This document shows positions 53,434 through 61,728 of a stretch of DNA of 64,000 bases, piece by piece. The notes under the pieces were generated by a model. It had not been told where the DNA came from. It worked only from the letters and a program-made list of their open reading frames with translations, and did no database searches. The stretch's first letter is position 1; each line of letters begins with the position of its first letter. The DNA comes from Olsenella_K sp036454645 (lineage in GTDB: Bacteria; Actinomycetota; Coriobacteriia; Coriobacteriales; Atopobiaceae), in the NCBI GenBank assembly GCA_036454645.1, contig JAZHSQ010000007.1:1-64000 (forward strand), in the 5' to 3' direction. The translations under genes were made by a program, and so were the position numbers.

Positions 53434-54525
53434 ATGACAGGGAGGCACGAGATGGACATGGGCATGAAGCAGGGTGAGGAGCCGCGGAGGCTCCCGTTCG
53501 CATCCGACTACGAGAGGGGCGCGCTGCCGCAGGTCCTCGACCGGCTGCGGGAGACGAACCTCGAGCCCAACCCGGGCTACGGCGCGGACGCCCACAGCAG
53601 GCGCGCCCGCGACCTCATCCGCGCGGCGGCGGACGCCCCGGAGGCGGAGGTGAGCTTCCTCGCGGGCGGCACGCAGACGAACGCCGTCGTGATCGACGCC
53701 CTCCTCGCCCCGTGGCAGGGCGTCGTGGCGGCGGACTCGGGGCACGTGAGCGTGCACGAGGCCGGCGCGATCGAGGCCATGGGCCACAAGGTGATCGAGC
53801 TCCCGGGCACGGACAGCAAGCTCACGGCAGAGGCGGTGGACGCCGCCTGCGCCGAGTGGGAGAGCGACGAGAACCGCGAGCACATGGTGATGCCCGGCCT
53901 GGTCTACGTGTCGCAGCCCACCGAGTACGGCAGGCTCTACACGCTCGCGGAGCTCGAGGCCCTGCGCGCCACGTGCGACGGTCACGGCATCGGGCTCTAC
54001 GTGGACGGCGCGCGGCTGGCCTACGCCCTGGCGGCGCCCGGCAACGACGTGGGCCTGGCCGACCTCGCGCGGCTCGCGGACGCGTTCTACGTGGGCGGGA
54101 CCAAGTGCGGGACGCTGCTCGGCGAGGCGGTCGTCCTCCCCAGGCCCGGCACCTGCCCGCACCTCCTCACGCAGGTCAAGCGGCGCGGGGCCCTTCTCGC
54201 GAAGGGCTTCGTCGTGGGCGCCCAGTTCGAGGCGCTCTTCGAGGACGGACTCTACCAGCGGCTCGGCGCGCGGGCGGACGCGCAGGCAGCGCGCGTCGCC
54301 AGCGCCTTCGAGGAGGCGGGCTGCGAGCTGCTGGAGCCGCAGGAGACCAACCAGGTCATCGTGGCGCTCGCGCCCGCGCAGCTCGAGCGCCTCGAGGCCC
54401 GGGTGGAGTCGAGCTTCTGGAGCCGCCTGGCCGACGGGCGCACCGCCGTCAGGCTCGCGACGAGCTGGTCCTCGACGGACGAGGAGGTCGACGCCCTCGT
54501 CGACGTCATCCGCACGCTCGCGTAG
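53434..54525 (+). CDS. ltaE: low-specificity L-threonine aldolase type enzyme
   Basis: A 363-residue fold-type I PLP lyase that splits threonine or allo-threonine to glycine and acetaldehyde. Landmarks are GYGADAHSRRA, FLAGGTQTNAVV, LYVDGARLAYAL and the PLP lysine in YVGGTKCGTLLGEA. GGGAGGACGG precedes the ATG. Some relatives act on other beta-hydroxy amino acids, so substrate range is uncertain. Confidence 0.9.
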   Translation: MTGRHEMDMGMKQGEEPRRLPFASDYERGALPQVLDRLRETNLEPNPGYGADAHSRRARDLIRAAADAPEAEVSFLAGGTQTNAVVIDALLAPWQGVVAADSGHVSVHEAGAIEAMGHKVIELPGTDSKLTAEAVDAACAEWESDENREHMVMPGLVYVSQPTEYGRLYTLAELEALRATCDGHGIGLYVDGARLAYALAAPGNDVGLADLARLADAFYVGGTKCGTLLGEAVVLPRPGTCPHLLTQVKRRGALLAKGFVVGAQFEALFEDGLYQRLGARADAQAARVASAFEEAGCELLEPQETNQVIVALAPAQLERLEARVESSFWSRLADGRTAVRLATSWSSTDEEVDALVDVIRTLA

Positions 54526-54603
54526 GGGGCCCGCGGCGCGCCCGGCGCGCGGGGGCGGCGCCCGGCGTGCCGCCCGACGCCTGCCGGTCGGCACCCGGCC
54601 CCC

Positions 54604-56535
54604 CTACCCCAGGCGCACGAAGGCCTGGACGAGGGCGACCTCGCGCGTGGCGTCGCCCGCGTTCCGCACGCGGTACTCCCCCACGCTCGCGGGCACGACG
54701 AACGTCTCGCCGAAGTGCACCTCGAGCGGGTCGAAGGTGCCGTCCGGGCTCTCGACCACGACCGTGTCGCCCTCCACGAGGTTCAGCATGTTCACGCCGC
54801 CGAACGTGGGAATCGTCGCGCGCTCGCGGAACCAGTAGCGGCGCGTCTCGAGGAACTCGAGCTCGTCGAGGCCGGTCCTCTCCACCCTCACGCCAGGCTC
54901 CTGCGAGAGGTCCGCGTGCTCGGCCGCAGCCCAGTCGACGAGCCTGTGGTAGACGCACTCGGTGTCGCGCCCGGCCACGATGTTGGGTGCGCCGTGGCCG
55001 ACGTTGATCGGCCTCGGCAGCCCGTCGAGCCCGACGCGGCCCCAGTCCCACAGCTTGAAGGTGAAGATGTAGGGCGTCGCGCTTATCTCCAGGATCACCG
55101 TCCCCGCGCCGCCGGCGTGCACGGTGCCGGCGGGGATGTGCACGTGGTCGTGCCTGCCCACGGGCACGCGGTTGACGTAGCGCTCGTCCGGGAACCTGAA
55201 GCCGCCGCGCTCTGCGCGCCTGAGGTCGGCCACCATCGCCTCCTTGCTCGCGCCCGTCCTGAGACCCAGGTACACGCAGGACTCGGGCGTGGCGTCGAGG
55301 ATGTAGTAGCTCTCGTCCTGGGTGTAGGCCATGCCGAAGCGGTCCTGGATGTAGGCGGTCAGCGGGTGTACCTGCAGGCTGAGGTTGCCGCCGCCCATGG
55401 TGTCGAGGTAGTCGAAGCGGATCGGGAAGTCCACGCCGAAGCGCGCGTGCACCTCGGGGCCCAGCAGCGGCACGGGCTCGAGGGAGACCACGTCCTGCGC
55501 CGGCACCTCGACGAAGGTGCCCGAGAATTCCAGCGCGAGCGAATTCTCCTCCGGCACGCCGTCGAACGCCCAGCCGAAGTTGGGCGCGTCGGGGTCCAGT
55601 CCGAAGCGCTCCTGCATCCAGTGGCCGCCCCAGACGCTCGCGTCGAAGTAGGGCACCAGGCGGAAGGGCTGGGTCGCGACCTGCGCGAGGGCGGCGCGCC
55701 ACGCCCCGCCGCTCACCATGCGCGGGTCGCCGTGGCGGTTGCAGTCCAGCAGCAGGTCGACGCGGCCGGCGACATCGCGCTTGACGCGGTCGGCGACGCG
55801 CCACTCGAAGAAGTAGCCGCGCTTGAACTTGCGCAGCGCGTCCTCGTGCGCGTTGTCCGCCTTCCAGTTGCAGGCGCCGGCGCGGTAGCGCAGCTGGATC
55901 TCCCAGCGGGTCAGGGACACGTAGACGAGAAGGTCCGGCGCTCCGGGCGCGGGCGCGGCTGCGGCACCGGGCGCGGGCGCGGCTGCGGCACCGGGCGCGG
56001 CTGCGGCACCGGGCGCGGGCGCGGCGTCATCGCACGCCGCGGCGTCGGGCCGCGACCCGCCGCGGGCCGCCACGTCGCACAGGTGCGTGGCGCCCATGCC
56101 GTACACGACCACCAGCCCCCGGGCCGCGCGAATCTTCTCGCCCGCCTCCGCGACCCTCTCCTCGTCGAAGAACTGCTCGATGCGGTAGTGCGACATGACG
56201 CCGAACACGCGGTCGTCGGTGATGCAGTCGGCGATGCGGCGCTGCACCTCGTCGGCCGGCTGAGAGTAGTCGTCGGAGAAGATCGCGAGGCTCGGGGCGA
56301 GCGGCTCGACGAGGCAGCGGCGCAGCTCCTCGAGGTCGGTGCCGGGGTAGCACTCGAGCGCGAGGACTACGGGGCCGGGCGCGGCGGCCGGGCGGGCGGC
56401 GGCGGGACGGGGCGCGGCGGCCGTGCGGGCGGCGGCGAGCTCCTCCCTGATGCGCGCGACGACAGCCGCGTAGCCGCGCTCGGGCACCTCGTCGGAGTGG
56501 ATGCGGATGGTCGGATGGAGGTCGTAGCTGCTCAT
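54604..56535 (-). CDS. class I mannose-6-phosphate isomerase with an extra N-terminal domain
   Basis: A 643-residue two-domain protein. The C-terminal part (about 290-643) is a zinc-dependent type I isomerase with ligands in LSLQVHPLTAYI, the QDESYYIL segment and HDHVHIPAGTVHAGG, converting mannose-6-P and fructose-6-P. The N-terminal 200 residues (VVLALECYPGTDLEELRRCL, LAIFSDDYSQPADEVQRRI) look like a uridine-kinase-type fold but lack a P-loop. Between them is an Ala/Pro/Gly tract made by DNA repeats near 55940-56030. GAAAGGCGAG precedes the ATG. Confidence 0.85.
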   Translation of the reverse strand: MSSYDLHPTIRIHSDEVPERGYAAVVARIREELAAARTAAAPRPAAARPAAAPGPVVLALECYPGTDLEELRRCLVEPLAPSLAIFSDDYSQPADEVQRRIADCITDDRVFGVMSHYRIEQFFDEERVAEAGEKIRAARGLVVVYGMGATHLCDVAARGGSRPDAAACDDAAPAPGAAAAPGAAAAPAPGAAAAPAPGAPDLLVYVSLTRWEIQLRYRAGACNWKADNAHEDALRKFKRGYFFEWRVADRVKRDVAGRVDLLLDCNRHGDPRMVSGGAWRAALAQVATQPFRLVPYFDASVWGGHWMQERFGLDPDAPNFGWAFDGVPEENSLALEFSGTFVEVPAQDVVSLEPVPLLGPEVHARFGVDFPIRFDYLDTMGGGNLSLQVHPLTAYIQDRFGMAYTQDESYYILDATPESCVYLGLRTGASKEAMVADLRRAERGGFRFPDERYVNRVPVGRHDHVHIPAGTVHAGGAGTVILEISATPYIFTFKLWDWGRVGLDGLPRPINVGHGAPNIVAGRDTECVYHRLVDWAAAEHADLSQEPGVRVERTGLDELEFLETRRYWFRERATIPTFGGVNMLNLVEGDTVVVESPDGTFDPLEVHFGETFVVPASVGEYRVRNAGDATREVALVQAFVRLG

Positions 56536-57271
56536 CTCTCGCCTTTCGCTTCGTGAGGTCGGCCCGGGAGGCCTCGTGGGTCGGGCGGTTGCACGCCCAA
56601 CAAGCATACTTGCTGGCGAGCGCAGGCGGGCGGACGGGCGGCTGGCCATCGCCAGGAACCACGAGGATTCGATGCCGAGAGGCCGACCAGCTGAGAGGCG
56701 ATTTGAAGCCCGCTTCGACCTCCCGATGGCCTTTGGTACCTATTCCGCGGAGCGTCGTGAGGGCGGCTGCCGATTGGTCGGGCTTGGTTCGAATAGCAAA
56801 TTGATTTTCCGCAACAAAATTTCAAAATTTTGTTCTCAAACCATAATTTAATAGGTGGTCATAGTATGGTTTCAGGACAAAATTATCAAAAAATGTTGGA
56901 TAAAAGGAATTTGTGCGGAGCTCAGGTCGAGGACCCCCTTGCCGGCTCCGTGGACTGGGAGGGTTGGCCGAGAGGCCGGGAGGCTGAAGGGGGCTGGGTG
57001 GCCTCGGGGAGGACCAAGCCGCCTCGGGGTTGGGCGCGGGCCCTCGAGCTCAGCGCCATCGAGAGGCAGGGCGCAGAACGGGAGCCGATTCGTATGCGTA
57101 TCGTATGCGCGGAGCCACATTTCGAGTTAATGGGAGCCGGGCTCGACGCCAGGGGCGGCGAGGGCGAGAGAATGGGCAGTTCGTAGACCAACCGTAGACC
57201 AACATCCATCTCGGTGGTTCTGGAGGTGCCGATCTGGTGCCACGATCATGCGGAAAGGTTCAAAAACGAAA
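56536..57271. other. gene-poor spacer with AT-rich island beside tRNA-Thr
   Basis: Between the isomerase and the tRNA, 56800-56920 is strikingly AT-rich. It holds a 10-bp inverted repeat AACAAAATTT (56813-56822) with AAATTTTGTT (56825-56834), then AAACCATA (56838-56845) with TATGGTTT (56865-56872). The flanks are normal GC. Open frames here look non-coding. It lies on the 3' side of the tRNA, where elements integrate, but I found no integrase or repeated tRNA end. Confidence 0.45.
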
Positions 57272-57304
57272 GCAGGCCACGGGCAAACGATGCCTGTGGC
57301 CTGC
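57272..57304 (-). terminator. tRNA-Thr terminator
   Basis: GCAGGCCAC (57272-57280) pairs with GTGGCCTGC (57296-57304). On the minus strand TTTCGTTTTT follows, so the tRNA transcript ends here. Confidence 0.8.
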
Positions 57305-57313
57305 GCTTTTACG

Positions 57314-57389
57314 TGGAGCCAGCAATCGGACTCGAACCGATGACCCCCGCTTTACGAGAGCGGTGCTCTACCAACTGAGCTATGCTGGC
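57314..57389 (-). tRNA. tRNA-Thr (anticodon CGT)
   Basis: Cloverleaf on the minus strand: acceptor GCCAGCA with TGCTGGC, D-stem GCTC with GAGC, anticodon stem CCGCT with AGCGG around loop CTCGTAA, T-loop TTCGAGT, and encoded CCA. The anticodon CGT reads ACG codons. Confidence 0.97.
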
Positions 57390-57419
57390 AACTCCATGGC
57401 TGCATCGCAGCGAATAGAG

Positions 57420-57448
57420 ATTATACGGGTAGCCACCATCCGGCGCAA
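57420..57448 (-). promoter_or_regulatory. tRNA-Thr promoter
   Basis: TTGCGC (57448-57443), 17 bases, TATAAT (57425-57420) on the minus strand, about 30 bases before the tRNA. The same TTGCGC -35 is seen before the XRE-aminotransferase gene. Confidence 0.75.
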
Positions 57449-57590
57449 GGGGCTTCGGAGCTTTTTTTCTGCGCCCGCGGAGCGGGCGCACACCTCTCGG
57501 CCCTTCGGCCCTTCCCTACGGCAACGGCTCGGCGTCCGGCGGCCTCGGGGCCCCGCGGCCCCGGATGACCCCGGCGCCCGGCCGGCGGCG

Positions 57591-58781
57591 CTACAGCATC
57601 CTCAGCACACCGCGCACCAGCTTCTGGAACTCCTCCTCCTTGCGGCCGGCCTCCTCGAGCACGCTCTCGTGCGAGGTGTCGCTCGCGCCGGAGTAGTTGG
57701 CCGCCAGCGTGAGCCCCAGCACGTTCATCCCCAGCGCGCGGGCCATGATGACCTCGTTCACCGTGGACATCCCCACGTAGGAGACGCCCAACCCCGCCAG
57801 CGCGCGGACCTCGGCCTCGGTCTCCAGGCACGGCCCCAGCACCCCGGCGTAGACGCCCTCGGCGACCTCGATGCCCTCCTCGTCCGCGACCGAGCGCGCG
57901 ATCGTGCGCAGGTAGGGCGAGTATGCGTCGGTCATGTCCACGAACGGGTCGTCCACCCCGCGCACCTCGTCCCACTCGGCCAGCGGGTTGCGCCCGGTGA
58001 GGTTAATCTGGTCGCACAGGATGCCCAGCCCCGGCTCGGCGTTGCCGCGGATGGCGCCCGTCGCGCACGCGAAGATCACGTCGCGGCAGCCCAGGTGGTG
58101 CGCATGCCGCACGAGCGAGGTCACCTCCGCGGCGGAGTATCCCTGGTACAGGTGGATGCGCCCCGGGTAGACGACCACGGGCACGTCGTCGATGCTGCCG
58201 ATCGTGGCCTCGAAGCTGTGGCCCGCCATCGGGCGCGCCTCCTCCGGGAAGCCCTCGATCTCGTGGTAGTCGACCCTGCGGACGGGGCGCACCAGCTTGG
58301 CGAGGTGCCCGAGGCCGGTCCCCAGCACGATCGCGACGGGATGCTCCACGGAAGGCTTGCAGCTCTCGACTACTTCCTCGCTCACCACGCAGATCCCCTC
58401 CTCCTCGAGCAGGCGGGCGAAGACGCCCTCCCCCTCGGTCAAAGTACCGGAATACGTACCATCGTAGATATGGTGCACCCCGCAGGACGGGCTCTTTGCC
58501 TTGAGTACGGCGAGCGGCGCCGGCCGCGCTCGCACCTCGGCGAGCGAGCGGCCGGCGCCCAGTCGGAACTCCTCCGTGACGTCCGTTCCGTCGGCGAGAA
58601 GGACCCGCCCCCCGCGCTGCTCCGCGGGCGGACGGGGCACCGGCAGGCCCGACGCGGCCTCCGGGCAGACGCCCACGACCTCCGCCTTTCTGGCGAGGTC
58701 GAGGACGGCGGCGCTCGGCTTGGACCTGCCGTCGTAGCGGCAGGCCACGCCGAGCAGGCACTTACTGACGATGACGCGCAT
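57591..58781 (-). CDS. DUF523 domain fused to purine nucleoside phosphorylase
   Basis: A 396-residue fusion. Residues 1-135 match DUF523: IVSKCLLGVACRYDG, GVCPEAASGLPVPR and LKAKSPSCGVHHIYDGTYSG, with several conserved Cys. The rest is a trimeric-type purine nucleoside phosphorylase with VAIVLGTGLGHLA, VVVYPGRIHLYQGYS and YVGMSTVNEVIMA, which splits inosine or guanosine with phosphate. DUF523 has no settled function. ATG 58781 has only a weak GAGCG site; a start 12 codons earlier is possible. Confidence 0.88.
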   Translation of the reverse strand: MRVIVSKCLLGVACRYDGRSKPSAAVLDLARKAEVVGVCPEAASGLPVPRPPAEQRGGRVLLADGTDVTEEFRLGAGRSLAEVRARPAPLAVLKAKSPSCGVHHIYDGTYSGTLTEGEGVFARLLEEEGICVVSEEVVESCKPSVEHPVAIVLGTGLGHLAKLVRPVRRVDYHEIEGFPEEARPMAGHSFEATIGSIDDVPVVVYPGRIHLYQGYSAAEVTSLVRHAHHLGCRDVIFACATGAIRGNAEPGLGILCDQINLTGRNPLAEWDEVRGVDDPFVDMTDAYSPYLRTIARSVADEEGIEVAEGVYAGVLGPCLETEAEVRALAGLGVSYVGMSTVNEVIMARALGMNVLGLTLAANYSGASDTSHESVLEEAGRKEEEFQKLVRGVLRML

Positions 58782-58805
58782 CAGGTCACGCTCCGCAAGT
58801 CCTTG

Positions 58806-58865
58806 TCCACGGGTCACACCCCGCGGGTCCTTCTCCGCAGGTCCTTCTCCGCAGGTCCTTGTCCG
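58806..58865. repeat. tandem GGTCCTTCTCCGCA units
   Basis: Two exact 14-bp units (GGTCCTTCTCCGCA at 58826 and 58840) and degenerate copies on both sides (CCTTGTCCACG, GGTCCTTGTCCGCT). They lie between two minus-strand genes and carry the GAGAAGGAC word twice. Confidence 0.75.
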
Positions 58866-59903
58866 CTAGGCCATGAGGGTGCCGAGCGAGATGGTCGCGT
58901 TGGAGAGCAGGCCGTTCACGTAGTTGGTCCACTGCGTGGTGGCCTCGGAGTTGGCGGAGCTGTAGTTGGAGTAGGCCACGTAGTAGGCCGCCTGCGCGGC
59001 GTCGTAGGTGGCGGAGTCGTTGGAGATGGTGTAGCTGGAGAGCGCCGCGTAGTAGGTGCCGTCGGTGCGGGCCCAGGTGTTGGCGTTGGAGTCCCACTCG
59101 TCGCCGACGAGGTTGATGATGTACTGCGCGTACTCGGCCGTCGGGGTGCTCTCCTGGCCGCTCGCGGGCGAGGACGGGGCGTCGGGGACGCTCGGCACGG
59201 TGACGGTGACGATCTGGTCGTGCAGCTTCTTCATGGTGGCGGAGGAGGTCATGAGGGACTTGACCTGGTCCTCGTCCATGCCGTAGGTGGAGGCGATGGT
59301 CGCGTAGTCGCTCGAGCCGATGGTGCTCTCCGCGTAGGAGGCGACCTCGTCGTCGCTCACCGTGACGCCGCGGTCGGCGGCGTCCTGCGCCACGATGTCG
59401 TTGCGGGCGATGGAGAGGACGTTGTCGACGGAGGGCACGTTGTAGGTGCCGTCGTCGTTCTTGGCGGCGTCGAGGCTCGTGGTCTCGAGGATGGCGTCGC
59501 GGGCGGTGATCTCGTGCTTCTCGCCCTTGTAGGTGTAGGTGCCGAGGACGGTGTCGAGCTGGCTCTCGGAGAGCGTGGTCTGGCCGGAGAGCGGCGCGGT
59601 GCCGTCGCCCAGGAAGCGATAGCCCACGAAGCCGCCGACGAGCCCGCCCACGATGAGGCAGACCACGGCGACGACGGCGATCCTGGCGCCCACGCCCTTG
59701 CCGCCGCGCCTCGAGGCGCGCTTGGGCGCGGCCTTCTCGGCCTTGCCGCCCTTGTCGGACTTCGCGCCCTTGTCGGCCTTGTCCTTCTTGGAGCCCTTGC
59801 CGGAGGCCTCGTCGGAGCCCGTGCCGGCACCCTGGTCGGACGTGGCCTCGGCCGCGTCCTCGGAGAGGCCGGCCTGGTCCTTGTCCTTGGAAGTGTCGTC
59901 CAT
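58866..59903 (-). CDS. membrane-anchored SurA/PrsA-like protein
   Basis: A 345-residue protein. The first 70 residues are charged and Lys/Gly/Asp-rich, followed by one membrane helix (about 74-96, IAVVAVVCLIVGGLVGGFVGY). The extracellular part has a SurA-N-like helical region (VLSIARNDIVAQDAADRGVT, then VSDDEVASYAEST) and a C-terminal Tyr/Ser/Ala-rich helical segment. No parvulin domain is evident, so it may be a chaperone without isomerase activity. GGGGGATC precedes the ATG. Confidence 0.75.
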   Translation of the reverse strand: MDDTSKDKDQAGLSEDAAEATSDQGAGTGSDEASGKGSKKDKADKGAKSDKGGKAEKAAPKRASRRGGKGVGARIAVVAVVCLIVGGLVGGFVGYRFLGDGTAPLSGQTTLSESQLDTVLGTYTYKGEKHEITARDAILETTSLDAAKNDDGTYNVPSVDNVLSIARNDIVAQDAADRGVTVSDDEVASYAESTIGSSDYATIASTYGMDEDQVKSLMTSSATMKKLHDQIVTVTVPSVPDAPSSPASGQESTPTAEYAQYIINLVGDEWDSNANTWARTDGTYYAALSSYTISNDSATYDAAQAAYYVAYSNYSSANSEATTQWTNYVNGLLSNATISLGTLMA

Positions 59904-60090
59904 GTGGTGATCCCCCTAACTTCAGGCCGCCCAGCAGGCGGCGTCGAAGCCGCCCTGCGCGACAGGGCGGCGTCCGCTATGGTACAGCGGCGCGACGTGG
60001 CGCCACGCGGCCCGCGGCAGGCCCTACGGCTTCTCCGCAGCCCCAAGCGTGGCTGAGAGCGCGGACCGGCGCCCCGCGGCCGGCCGCGAC

Positions 60091-60693
60091 CTAGCGCTTG
60101 GAGGCCGCCTTGGCCTCGTCGATGATCTGGCGCGAGTAGGCCCTGATGTAGCCGGCCGACGAGCCCTTGTTGGCGTCGAAGTCGACGCGCGCCACCAGGG
60201 CGTCGCGCGCCTCGTCGGAGATGTCGCCCTTCACGAACTCGATGAGCGCCTGCAGCATGTCGCGGTACTCAGGGTCGCCGTGGAAGCACTGGATGGCCTC
60301 GTCGAGCAGCGGCCAGGCCTTGTCGGAGTGCTCCGGGGAGGTGGCGCCGACGCGCGCGATGAAGCGGAAGGCCGCCAGGCGCACGGGTGCCGAGTCCTCG
60401 TCGAACAGCGACGCCTCGGCGCCCTCGAAGGCGCCCAGGACCTTGGCCGGGTCGAGCTCGGCCAGGTCGGCGAGGGCGTCCAGGCACTCCCAGCGCGTCT
60501 GCGCCTCGGGGCGGAAGAGCGCCTCCTCGAGGGCGTCCGCGTGGTCGATAAGGACGTCCGGCGCGTACTTCGCCATGATCGCCAGCTGGTGCGAGGCCTC
60601 CTGGCGACGGCGGCGGTTCGCGCTGCCGAGCTGGTCGAGGAGGGCGTCGCGGGACTCCTCGGGGCTTGCGCTGCGTCTGATGTCTTCTGCCAT
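60091..60693 (-). CDS. HEAT-repeat protein
   Basis: A 200-residue all-helical protein with HEAT-like units such as RRRQEASHQLAIMAKYAPDV and TRWECLDALADLAELDP. HEAT repeats form scaffolds for protein contact. Partners are unknown; its neighbours on the strand are a NYN-LOTUS protein upstream and a SurA-like protein downstream. Confidence 0.85.
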   Translation of the reverse strand: MAEDIRRSASPEESRDALLDQLGSANRRRRQEASHQLAIMAKYAPDVLIDHADALEEALFRPEAQTRWECLDALADLAELDPAKVLGAFEGAEASLFDEDSAPVRLAAFRFIARVGATSPEHSDKAWPLLDEAIQCFHGDPEYRDMLQALIEFVKGDISDEARDALVARVDFDANKGSSAGYIRAYSRQIIDEAKAASKR

Positions 60694-60781
60694 GTGTCCT
60701 TATCCCCTTCTGTCACTGCCCTGCCCGGGGCGCCTGACGGCGCCGCCCGGGCGATCGTTCTGCTTGGTGGCGACCGCAACT

Positions 60782-60832
60782 CGGCTGCGGCCCCGGCGCG
60801 GCTGCGGCCCCGGTGCGGCTGCGACCGCGGTG
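60782..60832. repeat. 17-bp tandem repeat
   Basis: Three copies of a unit based on CGGCTGCGGCCCCGGYG start at 60782, 60799 and 60816. They lie in the spacer between the HEAT and NYN-LOTUS genes. Confidence 0.75.
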
Positions 60833-60864
60833 CGGGGCACCCGAGCCGCGCCCCTGCGCGGGCC

Positions 60865-61644
60865 CTACTCGCTGAAGCCGTCGACGGCGATGGTCCCGCT
60901 CTTCGGGTCCTGGTGGATCTCGATGAGGCCCAGCTTGGAGGCCTCCCTCAGGAGGTTGCTGAAGGAGCGGTACCCATAGGTGCGCTCGGAGAACTGCGGC
61001 TTCTTGCGGCGCATCGTGTCCTTGATGCGCGACGCCACCACGGCCCCGTCCGCCTCGCGCTCGAGCGCGTCGACGGTCTCGAAGAGCAGCTCGTAGCAGG
61101 GGTACTTCTCCTTGGGCACCTTGCCCTCGAAGCTCGGGATCCCGGCGGTGCTCACGATGTCCTCGTAGAAGATGAACTCGTCGCAGACCTCGGCCAGCAG
61201 CGTGCTCGTGGACTCCTTCATGCCGACGCCGATCACCGTCTTGCCGAACTCCTTGAGCTTGGAGACGAGCGGCGAGAAGTCCGAGTCGCCCGAGAGGATC
61301 GCGAAGGTGTCGATGTGGTCCTTGGTGAGGCACATCTCCACCGCGTCGACCGACAGGCGGATGTCCGCGGAGTTCTTGCCCGTGTAGGCGCGGTCCGGGA
61401 TCTCTATCAGCTCGATGCCCAGCTCGTGCATGGGCGTGACCGCGTTCTCGAAGCGCTGCCAGTCGCAGTAGGCGCGCTTGGCGACGATGCGGCCCTTGTC
61501 GACGAGCCGCTCCAGGATGCGCTTGACGTCGGGCAGGGGGCCCGGCTCCTGGTGGCCGTTGCGCTTGCGCTTTCCGGTCCCCAGCGCGAGGTTCTCGTAG
61601 TCGATGAACACCGCGATGGAGCTCTGGGTTGTTTCGTTACTCAT
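60865..61644 (-). CDS. NYN-domain RNase-like protein with LOTUS/OST-HTH domain
   Basis: A 259-residue protein. The N-terminal PIN-like NYN domain has acidic residues in VFIDYENLAL, SADIRLSVDAVEMC and AILSGDSDFSPLVSKL. A C-terminal OST-HTH (LOTUS) domain follows (about 185-259, GAVVASRIKDTMRRKKPQFS, then YRSFSNLLREASKLGLI). NYN proteins are likely RNases and LOTUS domains bind RNA, so RNA turnover is the best guess. Confidence 0.88.
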   Translation of the reverse strand: MSNETTQSSIAVFIDYENLALGTGKRKRNGHQEPGPLPDVKRILERLVDKGRIVAKRAYCDWQRFENAVTPMHELGIELIEIPDRAYTGKNSADIRLSVDAVEMCLTKDHIDTFAILSGDSDFSPLVSKLKEFGKTVIGVGMKESTSTLLAEVCDEFIFYEDIVSTAGIPSFEGKVPKEKYPCYELLFETVDALEREADGAVVASRIKDTMRRKKPQFSERTYGYRSFSNLLREASKLGLIEIHQDPKSGTIAVDGFSE

Positions 61645-61728
61645 TTTCTTGCGTGATTCCCTTCGTTTCGTGCGCGCGCGGGCGGGCGCGGGCGGCGCCT
61701 CGGTCAGGCGCGCGCCTCCGCCCGGGCG

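Noticed and set aside
56830..57186. Open frame of 118 codons across the AT-rich island
   Set aside because: It has no ribosome binding site, crosses a sharp composition boundary and shows no protein-like pattern.
57455..57480. Terminator at the T-tract plus hairpin after the PNP fusion gene
   Set aside because: The T7 run precedes the hairpin on the plus strand and becomes an A-tract after it on the minus strand, so it is the wrong way round for the only transcript that reaches it.
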